A stretch of 64,000 nucleotides of DNA from Nocardia mangyaensis (GTDB lineage Bacteria; Actinomycetota; Actinomycetes; Mycobacteriales; Mycobacteriaceae): contig NZ_CP018082.1 in assembly GCF_001886715.1 (NCBI RefSeq), positions 2,728,001 to 2,792,000 of the forward strand, given 5' to 3'. This document shows, in pieces, positions 16,400 through 24,783 of the stretch. Under the pieces are notes generated by a model that was not told the DNA's origin, did not search any database, and worked only from the letters and a program-made list of their open reading frames with translations. The position numbers were made by a program, and so were the translations under genes. Numbering within the stretch: the stretch's first letter is position 1; every line of letters begins with the position of its first letter.

Positions 16400-17916
16400 C
16401 AGAACATCCCGAGTTTCGTCGTCGAGTAGCTGACCAGCAGATTCTTGGTCTGCTGGTAATGCCCGAGCATCATGGCGTGGTTCTCCCGGCCGAATCCCGA
16501 TCTCTTGTAGCCGCCGAACGCGGCGTGCGCGGGATAGGCGTGGTAGCAGTTTGTCCAGACCCGGCCCGCCTCGAGGCCACGGCCGAGTCGATGAGCGGTG
16601 TTCATCTCGCGGGTCCATACGCCCGCACCGAGACCGTAGAGCGTGTCGTTCGCGATGCGGATCGCCTCGTCGACGGTATCGAACCTGGTCACCGCGACGA
16701 CCGGCCCGAAGATCTCCTCCTGGAAGATCCGCATCGTGTTCTCGCCCTCGAAGACGGTGGGTTCGATGTAGTACCCACCGGGCAGGCCGTCGACCTTGCG
16801 TGCTTCCCCTCCAGTGAGCACGCGGGCGCCTTCGGCTCTGCCGATGTCCAAGTAGGACAGGATCTTCTCGTATTGGTCGTTGCCGGCCTGCGCGCCGATC
16901 ATCGTCTCGGTGTCGAGCGGATGACCGGACACGATGGCCTCGGTGCGGGCGATGCAGCGGGCGAGGAACTCGTCGTAGATCGACGAGTGGATCAGCGCGC
17001 GAGACGGGCTCGTGCACACCTCACCCTGGTTCAGGGCGAACATCACGAAGCCTTCGACGGCCTTGTCCAGCAGGTCGTCGTCGGCGGCCATGATGTCGGG
17101 CAGGAAGATGTTGGGGCTCTTGCCGCCCAGCTCCAGCGTGACCGGTATGAGGTTCTCGCTGGCGTACTGCATGACCAACCGGCCGGTGGTTGTCTCGCCG
17201 GTGAAGGCGATCTTGGCCACCCGGGGACTCTGTGCCAGCGGTTTGCCCGCTTCGACCCCGAATCCGTTGACCACATTGAGCACGCCGGGCGGCAACAGAT
17301 CCGCGATGAGCTCCACCACCAGCAGCAGCGAGGCCGGTGTCTGCTCGGCCGGCTTGATCACCACGCAGTTGCCCGCCGCCAGCGCCGGCGCGAGTTTCCA
17401 CGCGGCCATCAGGATCGGGAAGTTCCACGGGATGATCTGGCCGACCACCCCGAGCGGTTCGTGGAAGTGATAGGCGACCGTGTCGGCGTCGATCTGCGAG
17501 ATCGACCCCTCCTGGGCGCGCAGAGCACCGGCGAAGTAGCGGAAGTGGTCGATGGTCAGCGGCAGATCGGCGGCCAGGGTCTCACGCACCGGTTTGCCGT
17601 TGTCCCAGGTCTCGGCCACGGCCAGTGGTTCGAGACTGTTCTCGATCCGGTCGGCGATCTTGAGCAGGATGTCGGCCCGCTCGGCGACCGAGGTCGCGGC
17701 CCAGCGTTCGGTGGCGCGGTGCGCCGCCTCGAGGGCCATGTCGATATCGGCGGCGGTGGACCGGGCCACCGCGCAGAACGTCTCGCCGTCGACCGGCGAG
17801 GTGTTGTCGAAATACCGGCCTTCGACCGGGGCAGCCCACTCACCTCCGATGAAATTGTCGTATCGGGCGGCATAACTGACTATGCCGGTATCCGATCCGG
17901 GCTTGCCGTAGATCAT
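16399..17916 (-). CDS. NAD-dependent aldehyde (acetaldehyde) dehydrogenase
   Basis: 505 residues, full length. The catalytic Glu ([13 protein letters not shown]) and nucleophilic Cys ([13 protein letters not shown]) are present, as are [22 protein letters not shown] and the C-terminal [13 protein letters not shown]. The GEVCT context is that of ExaC/AldB-type acetaldehyde dehydrogenases used in alcohol oxidation. A GAF-domain regulator lies directly upstream on the same strand. Confidence 0.92.
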   Translation of the reverse strand: MIYGKPGSDTGIVSYAARYDNFIGGEWAAPVEGRYFDNTSPVDGETFCAVARSTAADIDMALEAAHRATERWAATSVAERADILLKIADRIENSLEPLAVAETWDNGKPVRETLAADLPLTIDHFRYFAGALRAQEGSISQIDADTVAYHFHEPLGVVGQIIPWNFPILMAAWKLAPALAAGNCVVIKPAEQTPASLLLVVELIADLLPPGVLNVVNGFGVEAGKPLAQSPRVAKIAFTGETTTGRLVMQYASENLIPVTLELGGKSPNIFLPDIMAADDDLLDKAVEGFVMFALNQGEVCTSPSRALIHSSIYDEFLARCIARTEAIVSGHPLDTETMIGAQAGNDQYEKILSYLDIGRAEGARVLTGGEARKVDGLPGGYYIEPTVFEGENTMRIFQEEIFGPVVAVTRFDTVDEAIRIANDTLYGLGAGVWTREMNTAHRLGRGLEAGRVWTNCYHAYPAHAAFGGYKRSGFGRENHAMMLGHYQQTKNLLVSYSTTKLGMF

Positions 17917-18003
17917 GCGCCTCGCTCCTCGCGACCTCTGCGTGGTGGCTCACACTATGGTCGGCGAAGGTTGGTACGAGGTTGGTGAGGGTGTTTGCCC
18001 AGC

Positions 18004-19257
18004 TCAGCCCTGTCGCGCGGTGTAGAGACGGGCCGTCACCACGGCACGGCGGACGTCGTCGCGGGGCAGCAGGCGCAGGGCGTGTTCGTGGATGGCGACA
18101 TCGCTGGGGCAGCGCTGGCCGAACGCGACGGCATGCTCGGGCCGATCGCTGGCCAGCACCGCGTTGCGGAGGCCGACGTCGAGGTGCGCGCGCCACTGTT
18201 CGACGCCGGGCAGATCCGAACCGGGCAGCAGCGGTCCGCGATACAGCCACAGCGCGGACGTGAGATCGCCGCCCTCGATGGCGGCCAGCAGATCGACCGC
18301 GTCGCAGGACACGGGACCGGTGAGCACATAGCGCCGGTTGGCGATCTCGCCGCGGGTGGCCCGGCGCAGATGCGAGACATCGGCTTTGAGCGTGTTCAAT
18401 GACACGGCCCGGTCGCCGTAGACCGCGGCGTGCAGCTGCTCGGGGGTGTAGCCCTCGGGCTCCAACGCCAGCAGTGCCAGGATCTGGAGCTGACGCGGGG
18501 GCAGCGGCACGGGCCTGCCGTCGCGCAACAGCCGTGCGGCGCCCAGGCATTCGAGCCGCACACCTGGCGCCGGGGTGGGCGCCTCGGCGCGCAGCATCGT
18601 TTCGACCGCGGTGACCAGGGCGCGCACCGAGGTCATCACCATCGGGTGCGAGCGTTCCCAGACCGAGGACAGGTCCAGCACACCGACTTGCCTGCCGTCG
18701 GGGCCGTGGATGGGTGCGGAGTAGCAGACCCAGCCGTGCAGGGCGGCGACCAGGTGTTCGGCAGAGAAGACCGTGACGGGTTCGTCGTCGTGCAGGGCCA
18801 GCGACAGCCCGTTGGTGCCCATATGGCTCTCGTCCCACACCCCGCCGGGGGCGAAGTTCATCGCCTCGCCCTGACGTCGCAGGGTGCGGTCACCCGCAGT
18901 CCACAAGATGGTGCCCGATTCGTCACTGACGACAGCGAGATAGCCGGATTCCTCGGCGATACCGCGCAATTGGCCCGCGAGTTCGGTGACCGGTCGGCGC
19001 AGCGTCGACTCCGACCAGCGATCGCTGATGTCGTTGAAACCGGGCGCGACAGTCTGGCCGGGGTCGACGGTGTGCAGGGACCGCTGCCAGGAGCGGGCGA
19101 CCTCCTGGCGTACCGGTCCGGTGTCGCGCGGCAACCGCATCGGGCGAGAGGGCGCGGCCAGCTTGTTCCACTGCTTCTCCAGCGCGCCACGATAATCCGA
19201 GAGCCGGTCGGGTCCCGGTGGACCGGCGATCGGGTGGTCGTGTGCGCCCACGTTCAC
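18004..19257 (-). CDS. GAF-domain transcriptional regulator (AcoR-like N terminus with winged-helix C terminus)
   Basis: 417 residues. The N-terminal half matches AcoR-type sensors (VARSWQRSL, then LAVVSDESGTILWTAG, WDESHMGTNGLSLAL and HGWVCYSAPIHGPDGRQVGVLDLS). There is no sigma-54 AAA+ domain; instead the C-terminal half has an OmpR/SARP-like winged helix (LPPRQLQILALLALEPEGYTPEQLHAAVYGD, VSLNTLKADVSHLRR). It probably controls the adjacent aldehyde dehydrogenase in response to an alcohol or ketone (inference from position). GTG start. Confidence 0.82.
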   Translation of the reverse strand: MNVGAHDHPIAGPPGPDRLSDYRGALEKQWNKLAAPSRPMRLPRDTGPVRQEVARSWQRSLHTVDPGQTVAPGFNDISDRWSESTLRRPVTELAGQLRGIAEESGYLAVVSDESGTILWTAGDRTLRRQGEAMNFAPGGVWDESHMGTNGLSLALHDDEPVTVFSAEHLVAALHGWVCYSAPIHGPDGRQVGVLDLSSVWERSHPMVMTSVRALVTAVETMLRAEAPTPAPGVRLECLGAARLLRDGRPVPLPPRQLQILALLALEPEGYTPEQLHAAVYGDRAVSLNTLKADVSHLRRATRGEIANRRYVLTGPVSCDAVDLLAAIEGGDLTSALWLYRGPLLPGSDLPGVEQWRAHLDVGLRNAVLASDRPEHAVAFGQRCPSDVAIHEHALRLLPRDDVRRAVVTARLYTARQG

Positions 19258-19397
19258 TCCCTGCTCGTCGGCGACGCACCGGTGCGCGTGCGACCGGTGT
19301 GGCGTCTCCTGTCTATCAGCTGCGCTGTCGGTGTGTGCGTCGATTGACCGAGAACTCCCAGGTCACCGGGATATGCAGTGTCGCGTCGCCTTGACGG

Positions 19398-19718
19398 CTA
19401 CTTGTTGAGGAACAGTCCGGCGATGTCGGCGTTCTTGATCGGGGTGTCGACGTTGCGCTGCCCGGCGCACAGCAGGTCGACCTGGACGATCATCGAGTCG
19501 ACGATGGTGCCCGCGGGTTCGTTGTCGGTGCCGGTCTGCTGCTTGATCGCCTTGGTGATGGTGACCCGCTTGGTATCCGGTTCCTGGGTGACGTAGTCGC
19601 GACAGGTGGTGTCGCCGCCCTGGTTGAGCGCCTGCTCGATGTCGCTGCAGCCGCTGGCCAGTGCCGCCAGCACCGCGACGCCCACCGCGACGGCACCGGT
19701 TCGGGTGGTGGCGTGCAT
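19398..19718 (-). CDS. Small secreted lipoprotein
   Basis: 106 residues from ATG 19718, preceded by a near-perfect Shine-Dalgarno (AGGAGGAACC). A signal peptide ends in the lipobox ALASGC. The short mature domain has two further cysteines (TCRDYV and DLLCAG), probably a disulfide, a layout seen in HdeA-like small lipoproteins of Mycobacteriales. No clear function. A longer in-frame start at 19793 would bury the signal peptide and is rejected. Confidence 0.7.
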   Translation of the reverse strand: MHATTRTGAVAVGVAVLAALASGCSDIEQALNQGGDTTCRDYVTQEPDTKRVTITKAIKQQTGTDNEPAGTIVDSMIVQVDLLCAGQRNVDTPIKNADIAGLFLNK

Positions 19719-19785
19719 GGTTCCTCCTGGAGTCTCCGCCGTGCGCGCGTGCGCATCGAGTCGCTGACAGCCTAAGCGGTGGGTC

Positions 19786-20940
19786 TCAGCCACGGTGGAT
19801 TCGGAGCGGAACCAGCAGTTCGGCGGCGGTGAGTGAGCCGTGGTGGCCCACCATCATCGACTGCAGCGGTTCGGCGCCGGTGCGCACGACACCGCCGTCA
19901 CCACGCGCGACGACGACCAGATCGCCGATGCGGTAGGCCGATTCGTCGCTGACCTGGGGACCGAACCAGCCCGCGGCGATGGCCTCGACGCGGGTGCGCA
20001 CCAGGAAGTCGTTCCCGAGCACGCCCCGCCAGGTGTCGGCGACCTCGGCGGTGGCCCCGTCGACGGTGTAGACGTGGCGGGCGCGTGGTTCGCCGCCGAG
20101 GGTGATGACCCCCTCGGACAGGTGCGGGTGGGTGTCGAAGTCGATCCGGTCGACCAGTTCGACCATCCCGTGATCGGCGGTGACGATCAGCGCCGAGCGC
20201 GCGGGCAGGCGGGCGGCCAGCTCGGCGGCGATGCGGTCGACGTTGGCGAGTTCGAACCGCCAGGCCCGCGACGCGGGGCCGCGCACGTGGCCGGTGGTGT
20301 CGAGCTCGGAATGATAGGTGTAGATCAGCGTTTTCGGCGCCGAGGTGAGGGCCTGCAGGGCACCGTCGACGAGGTCGCCGACCGAGAAGGTGGGGCGGAA
20401 GCCGCCGCCGCGCCAGCCGGCCCTGGTGAGTCCCGATCCGTCTTGATAGCCCGGTGCCACCTGGACCGCGGTGATCCCGGCCGCCTTCGCGCGTTCGAAG
20501 ACGGTGGGCCGGGGCTGGATTCGTTCCGGCGGGAACGCGGTGAGCGGGTCGACCTTCGGGCCCTCGCCGTTGAGCTGCCAGCGCAGCGTGTTGAACAGCC
20601 GCTCCTGCTCGGGCAGGCGCGTCAGATAGCCGATGATGCCGTGCTCGCCGGGCGGCAGACCGGTGCCGAGGGTGGTCAAACTCGTCGCGGTGGTGCTCGG
20701 GAACCCCGAGGTCATCGAGCCCGCTGGCAGGCTCGACAGGAACGGCGCGGCGTCGGGATGCGCGGCCAGTGCCGTCGCGCCGAGGCCGTCGACCAGCAGC
20801 ACGCAGACGTGGTCGACGTCGAGCGCGAGACCGAGCCGGTCGGTGTCGTCGGGGGCGCCGAGACAGGCCAGCGCCGAGGGGAGCAGTTCGGCGAGGGAAC
20901 CGTCGCCGTAACGCGGGGTCAGCAGAAGATCGTCGTTCAC
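19786..20940 (-). CDS. Alkaline-phosphatase superfamily nucleotide pyrophosphatase/phosphodiesterase
   Basis: 384 residues from GTG 20940. Metal-binding and nucleophile motifs of the NPP branch are visible: VCVLLVDGLGA (Asp), SGFPSTTATSLTTLGTG (Thr nucleophile), YHSELDTTGHVRG (Asp, His), IVTADHGM (Asp-His) and a C-terminal VGHHGS (His). No signal peptide is seen. It overlaps the upstream SnoaL-like gene by four bases (GTGA). Confidence 0.88.
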   Translation of the reverse strand: MNDDLLLTPRYGDGSLAELLPSALACLGAPDDTDRLGLALDVDHVCVLLVDGLGATALAAHPDAAPFLSSLPAGSMTSGFPSTTATSLTTLGTGLPPGEHGIIGYLTRLPEQERLFNTLRWQLNGEGPKVDPLTAFPPERIQPRPTVFERAKAAGITAVQVAPGYQDGSGLTRAGWRGGGFRPTFSVGDLVDGALQALTSAPKTLIYTYHSELDTTGHVRGPASRAWRFELANVDRIAAELAARLPARSALIVTADHGMVELVDRIDFDTHPHLSEGVITLGGEPRARHVYTVDGATAEVADTWRGVLGNDFLVRTRVEAIAAGWFGPQVSDESAYRIGDLVVVARGDGGVVRTGAEPLQSMMVGHHGSLTAAELLVPLRIHRG

Positions 20941-21254
20941 GCCTGTCCGGTTTCGAATCGGCTGATCAGCCCGTCGCGCAGGACGAACCGCCAGGTCGTG
21001 CGCATCGAGCCCCAGCGGCTGTTGGTGTAATCGGCGGTGAGAGCGAGGCCGTCGGAGTCGACGGACTCCACGTCCAGATGTCCGTTGCTGCTGAAGATCT
21101 CGGCCTCGGTCCACTGTGCGAGATTGCGTTCGACCCCGTCGTCGGACATGGTCGCGTCCTCGGTGAGCACGCCGTAGAACTGGTCGGCGTCCTGGGCGTT
21201 GAGCGCGTCGACGAACGCCTCGACCACGGGATCGAGTTTCGCGGTGGCAGACAT
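20937..21254 (-). CDS. SnoaL-like (NTF2-fold) protein
   Basis: 105 residues. N-terminal helix followed by the alpha+beta cone fold of the NTF2 family (VVEAFVDALNAQDADQFYGVLTEDATMSD, then TTWRFVLRDGLISRFET). Some members are isomerases or hydratases, many only bind ligands. Translationally coupled to the phosphodiesterase downstream. Confidence 0.78.
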   Translation of the reverse strand: MSATAKLDPVVEAFVDALNAQDADQFYGVLTEDATMSDDGVERNLAQWTEAEIFSSNGHLDVESVDSDGLALTADYTNSRWGSMRTTWRFVLRDGLISRFETGQA

Positions 21255-21352
21255 CCGGGTCTCCTGCTCGGGTCGCTACGCAACGGACAAGTGCGGTCGA
21301 CCCCACTGTAGGGGAGGACGGGCCCGTGCTCGGGGGAAAACCGACGGGCGCG

Positions 21353-21976
21353 TCAGTCCGGCGCCGCCGTGGGCGTGATCAGCGCGGTGAACGCGCGCAT
21401 GATCGCGTCGACGAGATCGGGCGTGTGGGTGCCCATCTGCTCGCTGCGCTTGTCGAGTTGGCCGTCCAGCCACAGCGAGGCGAGACCGTGGGCCAGTCCC
21501 CACCAGGCGATGGCGAGGATCTCGGCGCGGTCGGCGGGCAGCACGCCGTCCGCGACGCACTCGGCGACGGACTCGGCCAGCACCTCGAAGGCCGCGTCGC
21601 CCGCGAGGTGGGCATCGGGGTGCTTCTCGGGCTGGGACAGCTCCGGCCGGAACATGAGCCGGAACTGCGCGGGGTGGTCGCGGGAGAACCGTACATAGGC
21701 CGCGGCCAGGTCGGTGAGCGCGGCCAACGGTGTGGCGGCCGCCGCCCTGGCGGCGGCGAGATCGGCGGCCAGCCGCTGGAAGCCGTCGACCGACAGCGCC
21801 GAGAGCAGCGCGGCCCGGTCGGCGAAGTGGTGATACGGCGCGCCGCTGCTGACCCCGGCTTCCCTGGCGACGCGGCGCAGGCTCACCGCGGCCAGTCCCT
21901 CGCTCTCGATCAGGCGCAGGCAGGCGTCCATCAGCGTGGCCCGCAGGTCGCCGTGGTGGTAACTGGTGCGCTTCAC
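21353..21976 (-). CDS. TetR-family repressor
   Basis: 207 residues. N-terminal helix-turn-helix ESEGLAAVSLRRVAREAGVSSGAPYHHFADRAALL (about 24-58) and a helical ligand-binding domain. Transcribed divergently from the SDR gene at 22097; a perfect palindrome lies between them, so it very likely represses that gene and itself. Confidence 0.9.
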   Translation of the reverse strand: MKRTSYHHGDLRATLMDACLRLIESEGLAAVSLRRVAREAGVSSGAPYHHFADRAALLSALSVDGFQRLAADLAAARAAAATPLAALTDLAAAYVRFSRDHPAQFRLMFRPELSQPEKHPDAHLAGDAAFEVLAESVAECVADGVLPADRAEILAIAWWGLAHGLASLWLDGQLDKRSEQMGTHTPDLVDAIMRAFTALITPTAAPD

Positions 21977-22047
21977 CCTCCGAGCGTAAGCGAGCCGGCG
22001 CGCGAAATCGGCACTGGACAGAAGATCTATGCAGTGTTTAGATTATT

Positions 22048-22060
22048 TGAGCACCGCTCA
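22048..22060. promoter_or_regulatory. TetR operator, TGAGC-ACC-GCTCA
   Basis: A perfect 13-base palindrome 36 bases before the SDR start and 72 bases before the TetR start. Its position in the divergent promoter region and its symmetry make it the likely binding site of the TetR protein. Confidence 0.75.
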
Positions 22061-22096
22061 GATGGGCGGGCTCCGCCGACGAAATGGGTGAACACC

Positions 22097-23161
22097 ATGA
22101 CCACTCGGATACTCGTCACCGGCGCGACAGGATTCGTCGCCGGGCACTGCGTCGCCGAACTGCTCGAGCACGGTTACGCCGTGCGCGGCACCGTCCGTGA
22201 CCTCACCGCGCACGCCGCACGCGCGCACCTGACCGAACTCGCTCGACGTACCGGCGGTGAGCTGGACTTCGTCGCCGCTGCCCTCGACGCCGACGCGGGC
22301 TGGGCCGAGGCCGTGGCGGGCTGCGATGCCGTGCTGCACGTCGCCTCGCCATTCCCCGACACCCCGCCCGAGGACGAACGGGCGTTGATCGGACCCGCGG
22401 TCGACGGGACAGTGCGGGTGCTGCGCGCCGCGGCGGCGGCCGGGGTGCGGCGGGTGGTGCTCACCTCATCGATCGCCGCGGTGGCCCATGGCCACGCGAA
22501 CGACGAGGTGCGTACCGAGGCGGACTGGTCGGTCGTCGAGCGGGTTCCGGCCTATCAGAAGAGCAAGACCCTGGCCGAGCGGGCCGCGTGGGAGTTCGTC
22601 GAATCACACGGGGGTGACCTGGAACTGGTCGCACTCAATCCGGGAATGATCCTCGGTCCGGTGCTCGAGGCGCGGACCAGTACCTCCCACGAGCCCCTCC
22701 GTCGTCTGCTCTCACGCGGTGTCCCCGGTTCGGTGCGCACGGGCTGGTCGACGGTCGATGTCCGCGATCTGGCCGTCGCGCACCGGTTGGCACTGGAAGT
22801 GCCCGCGGCGGTGGGTAATCGGTACATCTGCGCGGGCGAGCCGCTGTGGATGGGGGAGCTGGCCGCGGCGCTGGCGCGCGACTACAACCCCCGGGGATTT
22901 CGCGTACCGACGAGGGTGCTGCCGAATTGGCTCGTCCGGGTGGTCGCGGTGTTCGACAAGGGTGTGCGCCTGACCGTGCCCGTGCTGGGCCGCGCCGAAT
23001 ACGTGAGCGCCGCGAAGGCACGGCGCGAACTGGGCTGGACCATGCGCCCGATCGAGGAGACCATCCGCGACACCGCCGACAGCCTGATCGCTTTCGGCAT
23101 CGTGCCCGCGCCCGGCGGTCCCGGATCCACGCCCGCGACGGCTTCGGCCGGAACCCGTTGA
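22097..23161 (+). CDS. NAD-dependent epimerase/dehydratase-type reductase (extended SDR)
   Basis: 354 residues from ATG 22097 after GGTGAACACC. Extended SDR features: ILVTGATGFVAGHCVAELL (GxxGxxG), VVLTSSIAAV, and a YQKSK active site (Tyr-x-x-x-Lys). The family includes dihydroflavonol-reductase and cinnamoyl-CoA-reductase-like ketone/aldehyde reductases. Controlled by the divergent TetR gene; a small membrane protein follows after 16 bases. Confidence 0.88.
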   Translation: MTTRILVTGATGFVAGHCVAELLEHGYAVRGTVRDLTAHAARAHLTELARRTGGELDFVAAALDADAGWAEAVAGCDAVLHVASPFPDTPPEDERALIGPAVDGTVRVLRAAAAAGVRRVVLTSSIAAVAHGHANDEVRTEADWSVVERVPAYQKSKTLAERAAWEFVESHGGDLELVALNPGMILGPVLEARTSTSHEPLRRLLSRGVPGSVRTGWSTVDVRDLAVAHRLALEVPAAVGNRYICAGEPLWMGELAAALARDYNPRGFRVPTRVLPNWLVRVVAVFDKGVRLTVPVLGRAEYVSAAKARRELGWTMRPIEETIRDTADSLIAFGIVPAPGGPGSTPATASAGTR

Positions 23162-23177
23162 GGCAGGAGAGAAGACG

Positions 23178-23429
23178 ATGCTGGTCACCGCTCTCGTACT
23201 CGCCATCGCCGGTGTGATCCGCCGAGCCCTGCGGCGTGCGACGACCGACGACGCCGATGTCGTCACACCGCGCGCGTCCTTCGGCGATCAGCTGGAACGC
23301 GTGCTGGCCGCGATCCTGCGCGCAGCGCGCCGCCTCGTGCGGGAACCGGCTCCCGCCCTGTCGGTCGCCGTCGCCGCGACCGGTCTCGCACTCGCAGGCA
23401 CCCACCTGGTCTGCTCGGGTCTGGCCTGA
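23178..23429 (+). CDS. Small protein with two hydrophobic segments
   Basis: 83 residues, with a good Shine-Dalgarno (GGAGAG) 8 bases before ATG. A hydrophobic N terminus (MLVTALVLAIAGVI), an Arg-rich middle and a second hydrophobic stretch near the C terminus (LSVAVAATGLALAGTHLV). No family is recognised. Probably co-transcribed with the SDR gene. Confidence 0.5.
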   Translation: MLVTALVLAIAGVIRRALRRATTDDADVVTPRASFGDQLERVLAAILRAARRLVREPAPALSVAVAATGLALAGTHLVCSGLA

Positions 23430-23469
23430 ACACGGGCGCGCGTCGGCGGATCGCGCCATCGCCTCGGGT

Positions 23470-24051
23470 TCAGCGGGGGCGATGCCAGAGCAGGGTGTAG
23501 CGCCACATCAGACCGCGGCGCACCACGGCGCCGGGTAGGTGGTCGGCGGCCGCGGCGCGGATCTCGGCGATGGTCTCCCGCGGCGCGCGCAGGCTCACCT
23601 CGGGACCGCCGAGACAACGGCGGTGGCGACGGTCTCTGGCCCAGATCAGCGGTAGCGCGGGTAGGTAGGTGAGGTAGTCGACCGGGCGCATCTTCCACAG
23701 GCCGACCACCACGAGCGTGCCACCGGGGGCGACCAGATCACGCAGCGCTGCCATCCCCTCGCCGAGGGGGACGTGGTGCAGGGTCGCGACGGTGGTGACC
23801 AGATCGAATGTGTCGTCGAGATCGCGGAAGTCGGCCTTTTCCAGGTGCACATTCGGCGCGACGGGGGCGTCGGCGATGACGTGACCGTCGAGATCGACGC
23901 CGAGCACCGCGTCGCAGCGGGTGGCGAGTTTGCGGGCGAGCAGGCCGTCGCCACAGCCGATGTCGAGTGCCGTGCGGGCGTGTTCGGGCACCTGCTCGAG
24001 GATCCAGGGATGGTAGTGGGTGTTGTGGTTCCAGTAGGGGTCCGTCGGCAT
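23470..24051 (-). CDS. Class I SAM-dependent methyltransferase
   Basis: 193 residues. Motif I TALDIGCGDGLLARKLA (about 28-44), acidic loop VLGVDLDGH, motif II-like FDLVTTVATLHHVPL and post-motif PGGTLVVVGLW are intact. The substrate is unknown. Its ATG lies one base after the stop of a truncated HAD-hydrolase remnant. Confidence 0.85.
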   Translation of the reverse strand: MPTDPYWNHNTHYHPWILEQVPEHARTALDIGCGDGLLARKLATRCDAVLGVDLDGHVIADAPVAPNVHLEKADFRDLDDTFDLVTTVATLHHVPLGEGMAALRDLVAPGGTLVVVGLWKMRPVDYLTYLPALPLIWARDRRHRRCLGGPEVSLRAPRETIAEIRAAAADHLPGAVVRRGLMWRYTLLWHRPR

Positions 24052-24052
24052 G

Positions 24053-24286
24053 TCAGGTCAACGGGCCGCGTGCCGAATGGGTTCCGGGCGGCGCGCGGAA
24101 ACCCACCAGCCGCAGGCGGTTTCGGCGCCAGCTGGCCGTGGCCCTGTACCCGGCGAGCCAGTCGGCGAAAACGGTGAGGTCGTCGAGAACGATGTCGGCG
24201 CCTGCCGCGCGCAGGCCGTCGGCGTCGCAAGGCCCGGTCGTCACCCCGACGGCGAGGACACCGGTCGCCTTGACGTGATGGTCACG
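24053..24286 (-). pseudogene. C-terminal remnant of a HAD-superfamily hydrolase
   Basis: The reading HHVKATGVLAVGVTTGPCDA, then AAGADIVLDDLTVFADWL corresponds to the last third of phosphoglycolate-phosphatase-like HAD enzymes (GD..HDV.AA.ATG..AVGVTTG). Upstream of about 24286 the similarity stops; the catalytic DxD and cap domain are missing from the window, so this is a truncated gene ahead of the methyltransferase. Confidence 0.55.
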
Positions 24287-24783
24287 AGACCGAGCGCATC
24301 GGCCTGCTTCGGTGCCCGGTGTGGCGCACGGGCGCGGACGCCGAGATCGGTTGGCCCCCCTGCGATGTCACGCTGATTCACGTGGAACCCCGCGTGCACT
24401 CCGTGCCGAATCGGCGCGGAGAGCGGCACGGACTGCCGAAATGGCAGCGAATGCAACTGCGCCGCAACTGCCTTCGCGGGGTGGAGCCTGAACGCGAAAG
24501 GGGCCTCCCACCTGGGGAGATGCCTGGTAGCGCACGGCATTGTCCAGGAAATCGCGTAGGTCTGCCGCTCGCGCGGCTCGCCCCCGCCGGCGACATCGCC
24601 CAGCAGACTCCTCGCCGGAGCGGCGCTGGGGGTGGCAGCCCTCTGCGTCGCCAGGCAGTGGCTGACCAGGCCAGGCCGCGCCGACGGTCGAGCCAACTAG
24701 ACGTAACCAGGTGAAACACGTAATCTCGAAGGATGCTCGGGCGACGAGGCGCGGGCGGTGACCCTACGAAACGAGTTTCCTCA
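24287..24783. other. Long region without a convincing gene, structured
   Basis: About 500 bases. Reading frames exist on both strands but none has family-like sequence. Several inverted repeats are visible, for example TCCGTGCCG (24400-24408) paired with CGGCACGGA (24424-24432), followed by CTGCC-GAAAT-GGCAG. It separates the HAD remnant from the monooxygenase gene and probably contains the latter's promoter. Confidence 0.4.
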
